A stretch of DNA of 64,000 bases from NCBI RefSeq assembly GCF_042643145.1, contig NZ_JBHRSA010000003.1, forward strand, positions 1-64,000, written 5' to 3'. The notes under the pieces are model-generated. The model saw nothing but the letters and a program-made list of their open reading frames with translations, did no database searches and was not told where the DNA came from. Below, one piece after another: positions 61,783 through 64,000 of this stretch (positions are counted from its first letter, which is position 1; each line of letters starts with the position of its first letter). The translations under genes were made by a program, and so were the position numbers. This DNA is from Virgibacillus_O xinjiangensis. Its GTDB lineage: Bacteria > Bacillota > Bacilli > Bacillales > Amphibacillaceae.

Positions 61783-62787
61783 CTAAACAAGATTGATGAA
61801 AACGATCGCTGTGATGAGTATTGCGCTGATGATGGAGATGAATAATAGGGACAGTTTCCGAGAGATATGCGCTTTCTGCAGATCCTGCCAATTGACCGGT
61901 TTGATGCCGGTGAGCCAGAATACGAGGATGGCCGAAAGCAGGATGGAATCCACGTTCACCATCAGCAGGATGAACGGGACCAGGGCGCCGGCCAGATCTC
62001 CTGTTCCAAGAACCATGCCGAAAACGACAGCTGGCGGAAGCAACGCAACGGAAACCATGACTCCCACCAATGCACCCTCGTTCCTTTTCACGAAGGACAA
62101 GGCCCCGGCAGCTCCAGAAGCCAGTGCCACTGCTACATCTACCAGTTGGATATCTGTCCGTGAAAGAAATTCATCACTGTAGATCGGTGGCTCGAAAAAG
62201 AAACCGAAAGCGGTGGCCACAAGGACCGGTACCCCTATACCGAATAAAGCGGTGCGCAGAGCTTTTTTCATCAGCTTGAAATCACCGAGCACGGAAGCAA
62301 ACGATACCGCGGTCACCGGGCCGATGATGGGAGCGATCACCATGGCGCCGATTACGATGGCCGGACTGTTTTTGATGATGCCTGCAGTGGCAACAATCGA
62401 AGAAAACAGGATGAACCACATATAACTCATGCTCATATATCCTGATTCCTCCACAGCCGTATACAATTCATGCCGGCTGGCCCGCTGTAGATCTTTTTCC
62501 TCATTATCTTCTTCCTCCGAGGGTTGTTCCTCTTTTTCTTCTCGTGGGAGGTAGGTGCGGACAGGGAGGAGCATCACCTGGTATGTATCTTTCTTGCCAG
62601 GCAGCCGTTCCAGGTAATCCAGGATTTTCTCCGAATCATTGGTCTCCACCAAAACTCTTGTCAGTTTCTTTTCTTCGTCGAATCCGACCGTCCAAAAAGA
62701 GACAACCGGAAACAGGTCCTTCATTTCCTCCATGTCCAGAAATTTTTCAGGGGCATATATCTCCAATAATTGCAGCGGCATCCGCAT
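61783..62787 (-). CDS. DUF389/TIGR00341 membrane protein
   Basis: Protein of 334 residues. An N-terminal soluble domain (about 1-75) is followed by an acidic linker (EEKEEQPSEEEDNEEKD) and about seven or eight membrane helices with the family's glycine-rich IVIGAMVIAPIIGPV motif. Function unknown. The ATG at 62787 follows GAAAGTGAG; a GTG at 62796 is less likely. Monocistronic. Confidence 0.85.
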   Translation of the reverse strand: MRMPLQLLEIYAPEKFLDMEEMKDLFPVVSFWTVGFDEEKKLTRVLVETNDSEKILDYLERLPGKKDTYQVMLLPVRTYLPREEKEEQPSEEEDNEEKDLQRASRHELYTAVEESGYMSMSYMWFILFSSIVATAGIIKNSPAIVIGAMVIAPIIGPVTAVSFASVLGDFKLMKKALRTALFGIGVPVLVATAFGFFFEPPIYSDEFLSRTDIQLVDVAVALASGAAGALSFVKRNEGALVGVMVSVALLPPAVVFGMVLGTGDLAGALVPFILLMVNVDSILLSAILVFWLTGIKPVNWQDLQKAHISRKLSLLFISIISAILITAIVFINLV

Positions 62788-62979
62788 TCGACTCACTTTC
62801 CATAGAAATTCTCATGCTTATGCTTGCCGGTTGAACTGAATTTATGCTCTTGAAGTAAGTTCCAGTGAAAATGTTTTTCCCCCTTGTTTTCCCTCACAAG
62901 AATTTCATTTCTGTTGCGCCAGCAAACAAATAAGGTGTGCTAAAGACTGTCCTCCTATGTAAGTATATTTAATTTTTAA

Positions 62980-63030
62980 TGTCAGATTACCTAACAAGAA
63001 AATTGTGTTAATTTTCTACTGCGGTAAACT
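62980..63030 (+). promoter_or_regulatory. TnrA box and promoter of nasD
   Basis: TGTCAGATTACCTAACA (62980-62996) fits TGTNAN7TNACA at every fixed position. A -10 box TAAACT lies at 63025-63030. If transcription starts near 63037 the box centre is at about -49, the spacing known for TnrA-activated promoters. Confidence 0.82.
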
Positions 63031-63072
63031 GGGGGTAGATAAGATTCAGAACAAGAATTAAGGGAGGATCAT

Positions 63073-64000
63073 ATGCACATGGCAAAACAGAAATTGGTTG
63101 TGATTGGCAATGGAATGGCGGGGATCCGAACACTCGAAGAGATTTTAAAACAGAAGCCGGAAGCATTTGATATAACGGTTTTTGGAACGGAGCCATATCC
63201 GAATTATAACCGGATTCAGTTATCGAAGGTATTGCAGGGGGACACATCGGTTTCTGATATTACCCTGAACGAATGGCATTGGTATGAAGATAATAATATC
63301 CGCTTGTATCCAGGAGAAACAGTAACAGAGATCGATAAGGAAAACAAACAGGTTTTTACAGATAAGAAGCGTACTGAGCCTTACGACAAAATGATTATCG
63401 CAACAGGCTCCCATCCGTTCATCCTGCCTTTGCCGGGTGCTGATAAAGAAGGGGTGACAGCCTTCCGTGATATCAAAGACTGTGAAAAGATGATGGATTA
63501 TTCCAATAAATATAAAAAGGCTGCCGTTATTGGCGGGGGACTTTTGGGGCTGGAAGCTGCACGGGGGCTCTTGAATCTGGGAATGGATGTAGATGTTGTC
63601 CATCTGGCCGATTCTCTGATGGAACGGCAGTTGGATGAAACGGCAGGTAAGATGCTGCAGGAATCCCTGGAAGAACAGGGGATGAATTTCCTGTTGAACA
63701 GGCAGACAAGCGAGATCATGGGGGATGACCGTGTTACCGGACTGAGGTTCGCTGACGGTGAGGAACTGAAGGCAGACCTCGTGATCATGGCTGTCGGTGT
63801 CAAACCGAACGTGGGCTTGGCCAAACAGACAGGGATACCGATCCATCGAGGAATATTGGTCAACGATTACATGGAAACGGAAATTCCTGACATATATGCC
63901 GTGGGGGAATGTGCAGAACATCGCAACGTAGTATATGGCCTGGTTGCACCATTATATGAGCAGGGGCAGGAACTTGCCAAACACATTTGTGGAACACCAG
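63073..64000 (+). CDS. nasD: assimilatory nitrite reductase large subunit NasD, N-terminal part
   Basis: The first 309 residues of NAD(P)H-nitrite reductase; the frame is open at the window end. FAD motif VVIGNGMAGIRTLEE at the start, PNYNRIQLSKVLQG, a second dinucleotide motif AAVIGGGLLGLEAARGL (about 155-171), and VGECAEHRNVVYGLVAPLYEQG. These match Bacillus NasD closely; the siroheme and Fe-S domains would lie beyond the window. RBS GGGAGG. The TnrA box predicts induction under nitrogen limitation. Confidence 0.93.
   Translation, partial: MHMAKQKLVVIGNGMAGIRTLEEILKQKPEAFDITVFGTEPYPNYNRIQLSKVLQGDTSVSDITLNEWHWYEDNNIRLYPGETVTEIDKENKQVFTDKKRTEPYDKMIIATGSHPFILPLPGADKEGVTAFRDIKDCEKMMDYSNKYKKAAVIGGGLLGLEAARGLLNLGMDVDVVHLADSLMERQLDETAGKMLQESLEEQGMNFLLNRQTSEIMGDDRVTGLRFADGEELKADLVIMAVGVKPNVGLAKQTGIPIHRGILVNDYMETEIPDIYAVGECAEHRNVVYGLVAPLYEQGQELAKHICGTP

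Noticed and set aside
1..64000. tRNA or rRNA genes, insertion-sequence transposases, integrases, prophage
   Set aside because: No conserved rRNA stretches, tRNA-like cloverleaf segments or matching proteins were seen on reading both strands.

Overview
The window looks like the chromosome of a moderately halophilic Gram-positive Bacillaceae (Halobacillus/Virgibacillus/Salimicrobium-like). The evidence is an ectoine hydroxylase with the canonical iron ligands, a BCCT osmolyte transporter, strong AGGAGG-type ribosome binding sites, SigA/SigB/SigW-type promoters, and Bacillus-type regulators (TnrA, XylR, CadC) with recognisable operators. No rRNA, tRNA, CRISPR, transposase or prophage gene was seen. 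The species cannot be fixed from the sequence alone.

Layout. 0-0.75 kb: a tandem array of 20-bp units. 0.8-7.8 kb: YusW-like lipoprotein, aldo/keto reductase, EctD, drug exporter, the nitrogen regulator TnrA, three 218-bp tandem repeats, and a metallo-beta-lactamase-fold hydrolase behind a perfect TnrA/GlnR box. 7.8-10 kb: guanine riboswitch and xpt-pbuX. 10-18.8 kb: CtaG/DUF2243 pair, SigW-type flotillin, pyridoxine kinase, DUF819 protein, SDR, a second 20-bp array and a BCCT transporter. 18.9-23 kb: small stress-type genes (STAS protein, manganese catalase, two DUF2512 membrane proteins), several behind SigB-like promoters. 23-30.5 kb: zinc alcohol dehydrogenase and glutamate synthase gltA-gltB. 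30.5-35 kb: TetR regulator divergent from an arylsulfotransferase, and a flavodoxin-like reductase. 35-45.3 kb: a xylose/xylo-oligosaccharide locus (xylR divergent from xylA-xylB-GPH transporter-GH43 xylosidase-sugar porter-galM) with overlapping promoter, cre and XylR operator. 45.5-48.1 kb: small membrane proteins and an AraC regulator. 48.2-51.1 kb: cadC-cadA and a copZ-like gene. 51.2-52.9 kb: TPP riboswitch, tenA and a TatD-family hydrolase. 53-56.6 kb: dsdA, rbsK and another zinc dehydrogenase. 56.7-57.7 kb: the third 20-bp array. 57.9-62.8 kb: AbgT-type transporter with an M20 amidohydrolase, a PAS-STAS protein and a DUF389 protein. 63-64 kb: start of nitrite reductase nasD behind a TnrA box, cut by the window end.

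Two themes stand out. First, nitrogen control: tnrA lies in the same window as two sites that fit TGTNAN7TNACA exactly, one about 49 bp before the inferred nasD start point and one over the core promoter region of the metallo-hydrolase; gltAB is also here. Second, repeats: three intergenic arrays (about 33, 30 and 48 units) are built on the same 20-bp pitch and the same GC-N-GAT core but otherwise differ in sequence. I do not recognise them as a described element, and they are the strongest candidate for something new in this window.
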